Source: Rhodoblastus sp963804045 | GTDB taxonomy: Bacteria; Pseudomonadota; Alphaproteobacteria; Rhizobiales; Beijerinckiaceae | Length of the DNA stretch: 64,000 nt | Reading direction: 5' to 3' | Assembly: GCA_963804045.1 (NCBI GenBank) | Contig: CAWDOR010000027.1 | Coordinates: forward strand, 1-64,000 | Shown: one piece after another, positions 1-10,686 of the stretch | Numbering within the stretch: the stretch's first letter is position 1 | How the letters are laid out: every line of letters begins with the position of its first letter | Position numbers and translations under genes: made by a program | The notes under the pieces: model-generated | The model's input: the letters and a program-made list of their open reading frames with translations, nothing else | What the model was told of the DNA's origin: nothing | Databases searched by the model: none

Positions 1-497
1 GCGGCGTCCTGCTCTATCGCCATCGCGATAGCGTCAAGCTTCTGTTCAATCCGTTCAGCGCGGAAAAATTCGAGCTGCCGCCGGTTCCCGGCCTGCTCGA
101 CGCCTCGGGGGCGGCGATGTCAGGCTTTTCCGCCGGGGACATCGCCGGCAAGGCGGTTTTCGTCAACGCCTTCGCCTCCTGGTGCCCCAATTGCCGCGCC
201 GAGCATCGCGCCTTGCTCGATTTCGCCCGCTCGGGCGCGACGATTTATGGCGTCGCCTCCGCCGACGATCCCGCACAGACCGTCAAATATCTGCAGGAGT
301 TCGGCAATCCCTTCGTTCGCGTCGGCATGGACCGCCACGCCTGGTTCTGCCGGGCGCTGGGCGCACGCGGCATTCCCGCGAGCTTCGTCTTCGCCCCCGC
401 GCCCAAGCTGGCCTTCATGCGTCAGGGCGAAATGACCCTGGCCGAGTTCCAGGCGCAGATCCCGCCGGCTTTGGCGCGCGCGCCGGGGAGAGCGTGA
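1..497 (+). CDS. ccmG: CcmG/DsbE-type thiol:disulfide oxidoreductase (5' end outside the window)
   Basis: The reading frame is open from base 3, so the N-terminus (expected membrane anchor) lies upstream of the window. The visible part has the thioredoxin-fold active site WCPNC preceded by FAS, and the cis-proline context GIPAS, as in membrane-anchored periplasmic thioredoxins of cytochrome c maturation. The stretch FELPPVPGL ahead of the fold is typical of CcmG/DsbE and argues against a general TlpA protein. These proteins keep apocytochrome c cysteines reduced for haem ligation. The other ccm genes would be expected upstream but cannot be seen. It ends in TGA at 495-497. Confidence 0.85.
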   Translation, partial: GVLLYRHRDSVKLLFNPFSAEKFELPPVPGLLDASGAAMSGFSAGDIAGKAVFVNAFASWCPNCRAEHRALLDFARSGATIYGVASADDPAQTVKYLQEFGNPFVRVGMDRHAWFCRALGARGIPASFVFAPAPKLAFMRQGEMTLAEFQAQIPPALARAPGRA

Positions 498-632
498 ATT
501 GAGCGTTGGAAATCGCCGCGCGCCGGGCTAAAACTCGGGGCGCGGCTGGAATTTGGCCGCAATTGGCGGCCAGAAGGCGGAAATCGGCGGGATAGCGCCG
601 ATTTCCGCAGGGAATCAGGTCCGGAGGAATTG

Positions 633-929
633 ATGAGAAAAATCCTTATGCTCACCGCCAGCCTGGCGACCGCGCTCACGCTCGGCGGCTGCGGCTATAC
701 CCAGGAACAGCGCACCGTCAATGGCGCGGCCATCGGCGGCGCCACTGGCGCGCTGGTCGGCGCCGCGGCCACCGGCCGCGCCGGCGGCGCGCTCGCCGGC
801 GGCCTGATCGGCGCCGCCGCGGGCGGCATTATCGGCGCCAACAGCGCCCCGCCACCGCCGCGTCGCCGCTGCGCCGAATGGGAAGAGGATTATTACGGCC
901 GCCGCCACTGCACGGCCTGGTACGATTGA
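633..929 (+). CDS. Small glycine-zipper lipoprotein
   Basis: This 98-residue protein starts at ATG 633, with a GGAGG ribosome binding site at 623-627; a TTG one codon upstream is an unlikely start. It has a lipoprotein signal peptide with lipobox LGGC, so cysteine 20 should be lipidated. A glycine/alanine zipper follows (GGATGALVGAAATG, then GGALAGGLIGAAAGG), as in the YMGG/17-kDa surface antigen type families that insert into or lie against the outer membrane. The C-terminus is polar, with a proline run and aromatic/charged residues. The exact function is unknown. A strong terminator follows immediately. Confidence 0.75.
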   Translation: MRKILMLTASLATALTLGGCGYTQEQRTVNGAAIGGATGALVGAAATGRAGGALAGGLIGAAAGGIIGANSAPPPPRRRCAEWEEDYYGRRHCTAWYD

Positions 930-935
930 TTTCAG

Positions 936-961
936 CGGCCCCCGGAAGGGGGCCGTTTTTT
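936..961 (+). terminator. Intrinsic terminator after the glycine-zipper lipoprotein
   Basis: A perfect 8-bp GC stem (936-943 with 948-955) with a GGAA loop is followed by six T. It lies directly against the amidase start codon at 963, so the next gene either depends on read-through or has its own poorly visible start signals. Confidence 0.85.
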
Positions 962-962
962 C

Positions 963-1709
963 ATGACCCAGGCGCCCGATTCCCCGTTCGTGGACAAATT
1001 CTACGCCTCGCCCAACCACGGCGCGCGCGTCGGCGGGCCCGTGGACGCGCTGATCCTGCATTATACCGGCATGCCCACCGGCGAGGCGGCGCTCAAGCTG
1101 CTGACCACCGAAGCAGGCGGCGTCTCCTGCCATTATCTGGTCTGGGAGGATGGGCGCGTCTGGCAATTGGTGGCGGAGGACCGCCGCGCCTGGCACGCGG
1201 GAAAAAGTTTTTGGGCCGGCGAGACCGATCTCAACTCCCGCTCCATCGGCGTGGAGATTGTCCATCCCGGTCATGACGGGGGTTCGCCGCCCTACCCCGA
1301 TGCGCAAATCGCGGCGGTGATCGGTTTGAGCCGCGATATTTGTGCGCGCCACAGGATCGCGGCGGCGCGCGTGCTGGCCCATTCCGATATCGCGCCTTCG
1401 CGCAAAATCGACCCCGGCGAATTCTTTCCCTGGCGGCGCCTGCATGAGGCCGGCGTCGGCCTGTGGGTCGAACCGGCGCCGATCCGCCCCGGCCCTGTCT
1501 ATGAGCCCGGCGCCTTAGGCCCGCCTGTCGCCGGCTTGCAAACGATGCTCGCGGCCTATGGCTACGGCGTTGAGGCGACCGGCGCCTATGACGCGGCGAC
1601 CCGCGATGCGGTCGCCGCCTTCCAGCGCCATTTCAGGCCGGAGCGCGTGGACGGAATCGCCGACGCCTCGACGCTGGAGACGCTGCGGGCGCTGCTAACG
1701 CAGTCTTGA
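963..1709 (+). CDS. N-acetylmuramoyl-L-alanine amidase (AmiD/AmpD type) with peptidoglycan-binding domain
   Basis: This 248-residue protein has an Amidase_2 zinc amidase domain (about residues 15-165) and a PG_binding_1 domain (about 175-245). The first zinc histidine is in LHYTG (H33) and a second conserved histidine is in LAHSDIAPSRK, where the K is the usual catalytic-site lysine. The family cleaves the MurNAc-L-Ala bond of muropeptides. No signal peptide is visible, so it could act in the cytoplasm on recycled anhydromuropeptides like AmpD, although a binding domain is more usual for AmiD-type envelope enzymes. The start abuts the preceding terminator and has no clear ribosome binding site apart from the G run of the hairpin. 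Confidence 0.85.
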   Translation: MTQAPDSPFVDKFYASPNHGARVGGPVDALILHYTGMPTGEAALKLLTTEAGGVSCHYLVWEDGRVWQLVAEDRRAWHAGKSFWAGETDLNSRSIGVEIVHPGHDGGSPPYPDAQIAAVIGLSRDICARHRIAAARVLAHSDIAPSRKIDPGEFFPWRRLHEAGVGLWVEPAPIRPGPVYEPGALGPPVAGLQTMLAAYGYGVEATGAYDAATRDAVAAFQRHFRPERVDGIADASTLETLRALLTQS

Positions 1710-1739
1710 GACGCAGCGCCGGTTCGCCCGCCGAAAAAA

Positions 1740-2177
1740 TCAATCGGTTTTCCGGCATGTCATCAGAATATTGGCTATGTCCTGGAGGGCGGCGCCTTCG
1801 GCCGTCGTCTCGTCCTGCTGGCTCATGCCCGCGGCTTTCAGCCCCTTGCCGACGGCCTTGAACCGGGTCTCGTCATTCTCGAATTTGGCGGCCAGCCGCA
1901 GCCGCCAGGGACGCGCCAGGCGCTGCTCGCTCTGAGTCGCCAGGCAGGCGCAAACGGCCGCCGTCTTGTCGGCGAGCCGCGCCTGAAATTCGCGCTGGCA
2001 GGCGGCGACCATGGCGTCATGCTCACCGGGGAGGACGCGCCCGCCCTTTTGCAGATCGGCCGGCGAAAATTCGATGGCGGGAATGCCATCGTCGCGATGG
2101 CGGAGCGCCCAGGTCGCTCCGAGAGCGATCGCGACCAGAGCGCCAAACCCCAACAGGCCCCATTTGCCGAACGTCAT
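1740..2177 (-). CDS. Membrane-anchored hypothetical protein downstream of metH
   Basis: I do not recognise this 145-residue protein. It has a single N-terminal membrane segment (about residues 6-25), then RHRDD, then a soluble region of about 115 residues with cysteines at CQRE, CACL and near the C-terminus (MTCRKTD). The soluble part looks alpha-helical and may face the periplasm. The start lies only 25 bp after the metH stop, so it is probably the last gene of the metF-metH transcript. Nothing in the sequence links it to methionine synthesis apart from position. Confidence 0.6.
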   Translation of the reverse strand: MTFGKWGLLGFGALVAIALGATWALRHRDDGIPAIEFSPADLQKGGRVLPGEHDAMVAACQREFQARLADKTAAVCACLATQSEQRLARPWRLRLAAKFENDETRFKAVGKGLKAAGMSQQDETTAEGAALQDIANILMTCRKTD

Positions 2178-2202
2178 AAGTCACACTCCGCCAGAACAGG
2201 TC

Positions 2203-5908
<3,706 letters not shown>

Positions 5909-5938
5909 GATTCTTTCCATAGCACGAGACTGACTCCT

Positions 5939-5958
5939 TCTCCCCGCACGCGGGGAGA
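5939..5958. repeat. Short GC-rich palindrome (REP-like) between metF and metH
   Basis: A perfect 9-bp inverted repeat with a 2-base loop (TCTCCCCGC / GCGGGGAGA) fills most of the metF-metH gap. Very similar CTCCCCGC...GCGGGGAG palindromes are scattered between genes in many Rhizobiales genomes. There is no T-run, so it is not a standard terminator; it may act in mRNA stability between the two genes. Confidence 0.55.
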
Positions 5959-5963
5959 GGGGA

Positions 5964-6854
5964 CTAGCCGGCCCTTACGCCCAGCAGGTGACACACGGCG
6001 AACACCAGGTCCGCGCGGTTCATCGTGTAAAAGTGAAACTGGCCGACGCCGCGATCGAGCAGATCGAAAACCTGTTCGGCGGCCACCGCCGCCGCGATCA
6101 GCCGGCGGGTGGCGGGATCGTCGTCCAGCCCCTCGAAACGCTCGGCCAGCCAGTCCGGCACGCTCGCCCCGGTCTTGCGGGCGAAATTCGCGGTCTGCTT
6201 GAAATTCTGCACGGCGGTGACTCCGGGCACGATGGGAATTTCGATTCCCGCCGCGCGGACGCGGTCGAGGAAGCGGAAATATATGTCATTGTCGAAGAAA
6301 AACTGGGTGATCGCGCGGGTGGCGCCGGCGTCGATCTTGCGCTTGAGCACGTCGAGATCCTGATCGAAGGACGCGCTCTCCGGGTGCTTTTCCGGATAGG
6401 CGGAGACGCTGATCTCGAAATCGTGCAGGGCGCGCAAGCCGGCGACCAGATCGGTGGAATGGGCGTAGCCGCCCGGCGTCGGCTCATAGGCCGCGCCCAG
6501 TCCGCCCTGCGGGTCGCCGCGCAGGGCGACAATATGGCGCACGCCCGCGTCCCAATAGGCGTTGGCGACCTCGTCCACCTCCTCGCGGGTCGCGCCGACA
6601 CAGGTGAGATGGGCGGCGGGCTTTACGGCGGTTTCTCGGACGATGCGCGCCACGGTGGCGTGGGTGCGTTCGCGGGTCGAGCCGCCGGCGCCATAGGTCA
6701 CCGAGACGAATTTGGGGCGCAAGGGCGCGAGCCGGCCAATGGCCTCCCAGAGACTGGCCTCCATTTCCGCCGACTTCGGCGGAAAGAACTCGAAGGAAAT
6801 ATCGATGGGCGCGTGGCGCCGGCGGCTGGGTCTGGTTTCGTCCATCATGCTCAT
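5964..6854 (-). CDS. metF: 5,10-methylenetetrahydrofolate reductase MetF
   Basis: This FAD enzyme reduces 5,10-methylene-THF to 5-methyl-THF, the methyl donor for MetH. At 296 residues it has the usual bacterial length. MTHFR motifs include SFEFFPPK near the start, SVTYGAGGSTR, HLTCVG, ALRGDPQGG, SAYPEKHPE and QFFFDND. I place the start at 6854, which overlaps the upstream regulator stop as ATGA; a longer form from 6881 would add nine unconserved residues inside the regulator gene. It is the second gene of the regulator-metF-metH operon. Confidence 0.95.
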   Translation of the reverse strand: MSMMDETRPSRRRHAPIDISFEFFPPKSAEMEASLWEAIGRLAPLRPKFVSVTYGAGGSTRERTHATVARIVRETAVKPAAHLTCVGATREEVDEVANAYWDAGVRHIVALRGDPQGGLGAAYEPTPGGYAHSTDLVAGLRALHDFEISVSAYPEKHPESASFDQDLDVLKRKIDAGATRAITQFFFDNDIYFRFLDRVRAAGIEIPIVPGVTAVQNFKQTANFARKTGASVPDWLAERFEGLDDDPATRRLIAAAVAAEQVFDLLDRGVGQFHFYTMNRADLVFAVCHLLGVRAG

Positions 6855-7822
6855 TCCTGCGCGGCTTTTTGCGCCAGCCAAAGGGAAACGGTGAGTTTTT
6901 GCGCGTCGGCCGCGCCGCCCGGCGCGAGATCGCGATGCGCCAGCGGCGTCAGGCCGGCGGCGCTCAGATAATCCTCGACCTCGCGGCGGGCGAAACCGAG
7001 GCGGCGATGCTCGTGGCTCTCGCGCAGCACTTCATTGGCGTGGGGGGCAAAATCGACCAGGATCAGCCGTCCCCCCGGCGCCAAAGCGCGCGCCGCCTCG
7101 CGCAGGGCGCGGGCGGGCGTGTCGAGATAATGCAGCACCTGATGCAGCACGGCGAGATCGAAGCCGCCGGCCTCGACCGGCAGCGCGTAAATATCGCCTT
7201 GGCGCAATTGCACATTGCGCAGCCCCGCCTGTTCGAGCTGGGCGCGGGCGACGCCGAGCATGGCCGGCGACAGATCGACGCCAACGGCGCTGTCCGCCTG
7301 GGGCGCCAGCAGTTCGAGCATGCGCCCGGCGCCGCAGCCAATGTCGAGCAGACGGCGATAGCTCTTGTCCGCCGCCGCGACAATGGCCGCCTCGACCTCA
7401 GCTTCGGGCGCATGCAGGCGGCGGGTCTCGTTCCACACCGGCGCCTGGTCAGCGAAATATTTTTGCGCGCGCGCCAGGCGGGCCGAACGCACTTCCGCCA
7501 AACGGGCGCGGTCGGCGGCCAGACGGGAATCTTCCGGGGCGACCCCGGCCAGCACGGCGCGGCCCAGTTCGGAAGCCGGCCCCTGCATGGCCACATGGAA
7601 AAACGCCCAGGCGCCCTCGCGATGACGCTCGACAAGACCGGCTTCCAGCAGCAGTTTGAGATGACGCGACACGCGCGGCTGCGACTGGCCGAGAATGGCC
7701 ACCAATTCGCTCACCGCCAGCTCGGCCTCGCTGAGCAGCGCATAGAGGCGCAGCCGCGTTTCCTCGCCAATGGCGGCGAGGGCGGCAAGCGCTTCCGTGA
7801 GTGTGGCTCGGGTTTCGGTCAT
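6851..7822 (-). CDS. ArsR-family regulator fused to a SAM-dependent methyltransferase
   Basis: This 323-residue protein has an N-terminal ArsR winged helix (about residues 10-90, with VSELVAILGQSQPRVSRHLK as recognition region) and a C-terminal class I methyltransferase (about 140-300, SAM motif LLDIGCGAGRMLELL). It has no obvious ArsR metal-binding cysteine set. Proteins of this architecture sit next to metF in many alphaproteobacteria, and some are thought to sense S-adenosylmethionine or S-adenosylhomocysteine through the methyltransferase-like domain. It is the first gene of the operon, overlapping metF by ATGA, and probably represses its own transcription from the AT-rich palindrome upstream. 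Whether it retains catalytic activity cannot be judged here. Confidence 0.88.
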   Translation of the reverse strand: MTETRATLTEALAALAAIGEETRLRLYALLSEAELAVSELVAILGQSQPRVSRHLKLLLEAGLVERHREGAWAFFHVAMQGPASELGRAVLAGVAPEDSRLAADRARLAEVRSARLARAQKYFADQAPVWNETRRLHAPEAEVEAAIVAAADKSYRRLLDIGCGAGRMLELLAPQADSAVGVDLSPAMLGVARAQLEQAGLRNVQLRQGDIYALPVEAGGFDLAVLHQVLHYLDTPARALREAARALAPGGRLILVDFAPHANEVLRESHEHRRLGFARREVEDYLSAAGLTPLAHRDLAPGGAADAQKLTVSLWLAQKAAQE

Positions 7823-7840
7823 GCGATCTTCTAAAAGGAT

Positions 7841-7856
7841 ATAAACATATCTTTAT
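7841..7856. promoter_or_regulatory. Probable operator of the ArsR-metF-metH operon
   Basis: ATAAACATATCTTTAT is an imperfect palindrome (ATAAA/TTTAT arms around an ATAT core, two central mismatches) in the 90-bp gap between the regulator and mobA. It is strikingly AT-rich for this genome and lies 19 bp upstream of the regulator start codon, where an autoregulatory ArsR operator is expected. This is inferred from position and symmetry only. Confidence 0.5.
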
Positions 7857-7912
7857 GCGTGATTTGCCCATCTGTCCATCGTCAAATTCGCCGGATCGGC
7901 TAATATCGCCGC

Positions 7913-8536
7913 ATGGAGAGCGCCCAAAAGATTCTCGCGGTCATTCTCGCCGGCGGCCTGGGCCGGCGCATGGAGGGCGCGCCAAAGCCGCTGCTGGAGC
8001 TGGGCGGGCGGCGGCTAATCGACCACGTCGCCGAGCGCGCCCTGCGGCAGGGCTTACCCGTCGCGCTCAATCTCCACGACATCTCGGCGGAGGCCGCGGC
8101 GCCCTTCCAAAATCTCGGCCTGCCCTATATCGCCGACGCGGTCGCGGGTCATGCCGGGCCGCTGGCCGGCGTGCTCGGCGCGCTGGATCACGCGGCGGCG
8201 CATGACCATGACGCCGTGCTCAGCCTGCCCTGCGACTCGCCCTTCCTGCCCGACGACCTCGCGGCGCGACTGGCGGAGGCGGCGCGGGCCAGTCGCGATG
8301 GCCTCGCCTGCGCCTCGTCCGGCGGACGGCGCCATCCGGTCATCGCGCTCTGGCCGGTCGGCTTGCGCGCCGATCTGCGCCGGGCGCTGACCGAGCAAGG
8401 CATAAGCGCCCTCGGCCAGTTCCAGGCTTTCTATGATACAATCGCCGTGGACTGGCCAATTCTTGCATTCGATCCCTTTTTCAACATCAATAGGCCCGCC
8501 GATCTCGCCGAGGCGGAGGCCATTTTGAGGCTCTGA
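7913..8536 (+). CDS. mobA: Molybdenum cofactor guanylyltransferase MobA
   Basis: MobA joins GMP to molybdopterin to make the bis-MGD cofactor of DMSO-reductase-family enzymes such as formate dehydrogenases and nitrate reductases. The 207-residue protein has the nucleotidyltransferase signature LAGGLGRRMEGAPKPLLELGG at residues 11-31, and the later motifs GPLAGVLGAL and LPCDSPFLP, whose Asp binds magnesium. FNINRPADL near the C-terminus is also typical. It is divergent from the metF regulator and starts an apparent operon with a TusA-like protein (1-bp gap) and a DUF2478 protein. Confidence 0.93.
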   Translation: MESAQKILAVILAGGLGRRMEGAPKPLLELGGRRLIDHVAERALRQGLPVALNLHDISAEAAAPFQNLGLPYIADAVAGHAGPLAGVLGALDHAAAHDHDAVLSLPCDSPFLPDDLAARLAEAARASRDGLACASSGGRRHPVIALWPVGLRADLRRALTEQGISALGQFQAFYDTIAVDWPILAFDPFFNINRPADLAEAEAILRL

Positions 8537-8537
8537 G

Positions 8538-8762
8538 GTGAAAACTCTCGATCTGCGCGGGCTCAAATGCCCGCTGCCCGTGCTGAAAACCCGCAAGTTC
8601 CTGGCGACGCTGGCGCGCGGCGAACAGGTCCGGGTGTCCTGCACCGATCCTTTGAGCGTGATCGACATTCCCAATATGCTGCGCGAAACCGGCGACACCC
8701 TGGAAAACCTCGACCGCGAGGAGGATGTCGCCCTGTTCGTCATCCGCAAGGAGGGCCGATGA
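8538..8762 (+). CDS. TusA-like sulfurtransferase
   Basis: This 74-residue protein has the TusA/SirA fold signature LDLRGLKCPLPVLKTRK, with the persulfide-carrying cysteine at position 11. TusA-like proteins hand sulfur to thiouridine, molybdenum cofactor or formate dehydrogenase maturation. It starts with GTG at 8538, preceded by GAGG. It sits one base after mobA and overlaps the next gene by ATGA. Its place between mobA and DUF2478 suggests sulfur delivery for molybdenum cofactor or molybdoenzyme maturation, not tRNA modification, but this is inferred from context. Confidence 0.88.
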   Translation: MKTLDLRGLKCPLPVLKTRKFLATLARGEQVRVSCTDPLSVIDIPNMLRETGDTLENLDREEDVALFVIRKEGR

Positions 8763-9262
8763 GCGACAGCCTGCCGCTCGCCGCCATGATCTATGACGAG
8801 GGCGAGCCGATCGACGCGGTGTTCGCGCAATTGCGCGCCGCGCTGGAGGCGCGCGGGCTTCGCGTCGGCGGCGTGGTGCAATCGCCCTGCGCCGAGACCA
8901 TTTACGCGGTCCACATCGAAACGGGGCGCAGCCTCGACCTGATGCAGGATCTCGGCGCCTGCGCCTCCGGCTGCCGGCTCGACGGCGGCGCCCTGGCCGA
9001 GGCCGCGGGCCTGCTGGCGCAAAGTCTCGTCCAAAAACCCGACCTGCTGCTGATCAGCCAATTCGGCCGCGCCGAGGCCGAGGGCGGCGGTTTTCTCGCC
9101 GAAATCGGCGAGGCCGCGGCTTCGGGACAGCCGACGCTGATTGGCGTGGCGCGCAAGCGCGAGGCCGAATGGCGCGCCTTCGCGGCTGATTTCGCAACAA
9201 GTTTGCCCTGCGATCTGGAGGCCGCGCTCGCCTGGCGGCTGCGCCTGGCCGCCGCCGCCTGA
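8759..9262 (+). CDS. DUF2478 family protein, molybdenum-associated
   Basis: This 167-residue protein resembles DUF2478 proteins, which are often encoded near molybdenum transport or cofactor genes and look like small P-loop-related proteins without a full Walker A. Visible features are an N-terminal strand-turn AAMIYDEGEPID, a central segment LMQDLGACASGCRLD with two cysteines, and LLLISQFGRAEAEGGGF. The start ATG 8759 overlaps the tusA-like stop (ATGA), so translation is probably coupled. The function is unknown. Position makes a role in molybdenum cofactor trafficking likely, but the sequence alone does not show it. Confidence 0.7.
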   Translation: MSDSLPLAAMIYDEGEPIDAVFAQLRAALEARGLRVGGVVQSPCAETIYAVHIETGRSLDLMQDLGACASGCRLDGGALAEAAGLLAQSLVQKPDLLLISQFGRAEAEGGGFLAEIGEAAASGQPTLIGVARKREAEWRAFAADFATSLPCDLEAALAWRLRLAAAA

Positions 9263-9377
9263 CCCTACGAATTTCTTGGGAGACAGCGGGGCGGAACCGG
9301 TTTAACCTCCCCTCCGGCTACGCTTCCGTGTTTCGGAGGACGGGAGGCCGCCCAAGGGCTCAACAGCGAGAACCACC

Positions 9378-9677
9378 ATGAAGTTCGCTCATTCCATCGC
9401 CATTGTTTCCATGCTCGCCTTTTCCGGCGCCGCTTTCGCGCAGGCGCCTGCCGCTCCCGCGGCTCCGGCGGCTCCCGCCGCTCCGGCTGCGCCCGCGGCT
9501 CCGGCCATGCCCAAGGCGACCGCTCCGGCCATGCCGGCCGCGCCCGCCGCCACTCCGGCCGCCGCCGGCAAGCAGCCGCGCTCGGCCAAGTCGCTCGACT
9601 GCTCCAAGCAGGCGGATACGCAGAATCTGCATGGCAAGCCGCGCAAGGCCTTCATGAGCAAGTGCAAGAAGAGCTGA
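9378..9677 (+). CDS. Secreted Ala-Pro-rich protein with one PsiF repeat
   Basis: This 99-residue protein has a signal peptide (about residues 1-22, cleavage after AFA), a low-complexity linker of repeated AAP units (about 23-65), and a C-terminal PsiF-type repeat with two cysteines (LDCSKQA ... MSKCKKS), probably disulfide-linked in the periplasm. PsiF in E. coli is induced by phosphate starvation; its activity is unknown. The DNA of the AAP region repeats GCTCCGGCG-like units, which could expand or contract. A strong terminator follows. Confidence 0.8.
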   Translation: MKFAHSIAIVSMLAFSGAAFAQAPAAPAAPAAPAAPAAPAAPAMPKATAPAMPAAPAATPAAAGKQPRSAKSLDCSKQADTQNLHGKPRKAFMSKCKKS

Positions 9678-9704
9678 TCGGCTCTTTTCCAGGAAAACCA
9701 AAAG

Positions 9705-9742
9705 AAGTCGGGCGCGGCAGGCAGTCACGCCCGACTTTTTTT
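9705..9742 (+). terminator. Intrinsic terminator after the PsiF-repeat gene
   Basis: A perfect 10-bp stem (AAGTCGGGCG at 9705-9714 with CGCCCGACTT at 9728-9737) ends in a T-run of seven. The SGNH hydrolase gene converges from the other side. Confidence 0.9.
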
Positions 9743-9770
9743 GTGCAGGAAGCTATCGAGACCCGCCCGC

Positions 9771-10589
9771 CTAACCCCGTTCGCCCGAGATGCCCGTCTC
9801 GGCCCGCGCGCCGTGATCTATGGCGCGCGCCAGCGTCGCCGCAACCTGTTCGGCCAGGCAGCGATAGCCGCGATCGTTCATGTGCAGGCGGTCCGGCCCG
9901 ATCAGATCCTCGCGGCCGCTGGCCTCGGCCAGCCGGCGCATGGCGTCGTAGCGCGACACCAGGGTCACGCCCTCGTCGCGCGCCACCTGCGCCGTGGCGT
10001 CGCGCAGCGCGACATAATTGGCGTTTTCGGCGAATTTTCGCGTCCACTGCATGCCCACGAGAACCGTGTCATCGCCGCGCTTTTTGAGAAATTCCAGCGC
10101 GGCGCCGACAGTTTTCGCATATTCGGCGGGAGCGACGCCGTTCAGCCCGTCATTGGTGCCGACCTGCCAGAGCACCAGATCGGGATCGAGTTTGGGCACG
10201 TCGCGGCGCAGGCGCGTCACGGTGGCCGAGGCCGTCTCGCCGCCGACGCCGAGATTGACGATCTCGAACTTCTGGGCGGGCAGCGCCAGTTCGAGCAGAG
10301 CCCGCAATTGCGCGGGATAGGTCCGGTCGGGCGAAGTCGCGCCGACGCCTTGCGTCGAAGACGAGCCTATGGCGACGATGCGCACCGGACGCCCCGACAG
10401 CAGCGCGCGGGAAAAACGCGGCAGTCCCGCGATTTTTTGCGGCAAGGCCTCGGTGGCGGCGCAGGACGCCTCGGGCGCGACGCGCAGGGCGCGCTCATGC
10501 GTCTCCCCCGGCGCGACGGCGGGAAAACCCGCCAGCGCCGCAAGAACGAGCACGAAACCAAACGACCGCCGCAAGCCCATCTCCGCCAC
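9771..10589 (-). CDS. Secreted SGNH/GDSL-family hydrolase
   Basis: This 272-residue protein has an N-terminal signal peptide (residues about 7-28) and the four SGNH blocks: GSSSTQG (catalytic Ser), NLGVGGE, VGTNDG (Asn), and DRLHMND near residue 245, with the catalytic Asp and His. Such enzymes are esterases, lipases or deacetylases. The signal peptide places it in the periplasm or outside the cell. A likely class is a polysaccharide or peptidoglycan O-acetyl esterase, but the substrate is not evident. It is convergent with the PsiF gene and stands alone. Confidence 0.85.
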   Translation of the reverse strand: MAEMGLRRSFGFVLVLAALAGFPAVAPGETHERALRVAPEASCAATEALPQKIAGLPRFSRALLSGRPVRIVAIGSSSTQGVGATSPDRTYPAQLRALLELALPAQKFEIVNLGVGGETASATVTRLRRDVPKLDPDLVLWQVGTNDGLNGVAPAEYAKTVGAALEFLKKRGDDTVLVGMQWTRKFAENANYVALRDATAQVARDEGVTLVSRYDAMRRLAEASGREDLIGPDRLHMNDRGYRCLAEQVAATLARAIDHGARAETGISGERG

Positions 10590-10686
10590 CTGAAGGAACG
10601 GTTACGCTGACGGCAAAATCCGCCGAGGTCAATCTTGCGGCGCAGCATTGGGCAAGAAAGCCGCGCTTCAAGTTAATCGAACGCGG

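Noticed and set aside
7823..7912. SAM or cobalamin riboswitch upstream of the metF-metH operon
   Set aside because: The gap is only 90 bp and shows a short DNA palindrome but no riboswitch helices or conserved core.
9450..9560. Tandem GCTCCGGCG-like repeats that could suggest a repeat array or CRISPR
   Set aside because: They encode the AAP linker of the PsiF-type protein and lack spacers.
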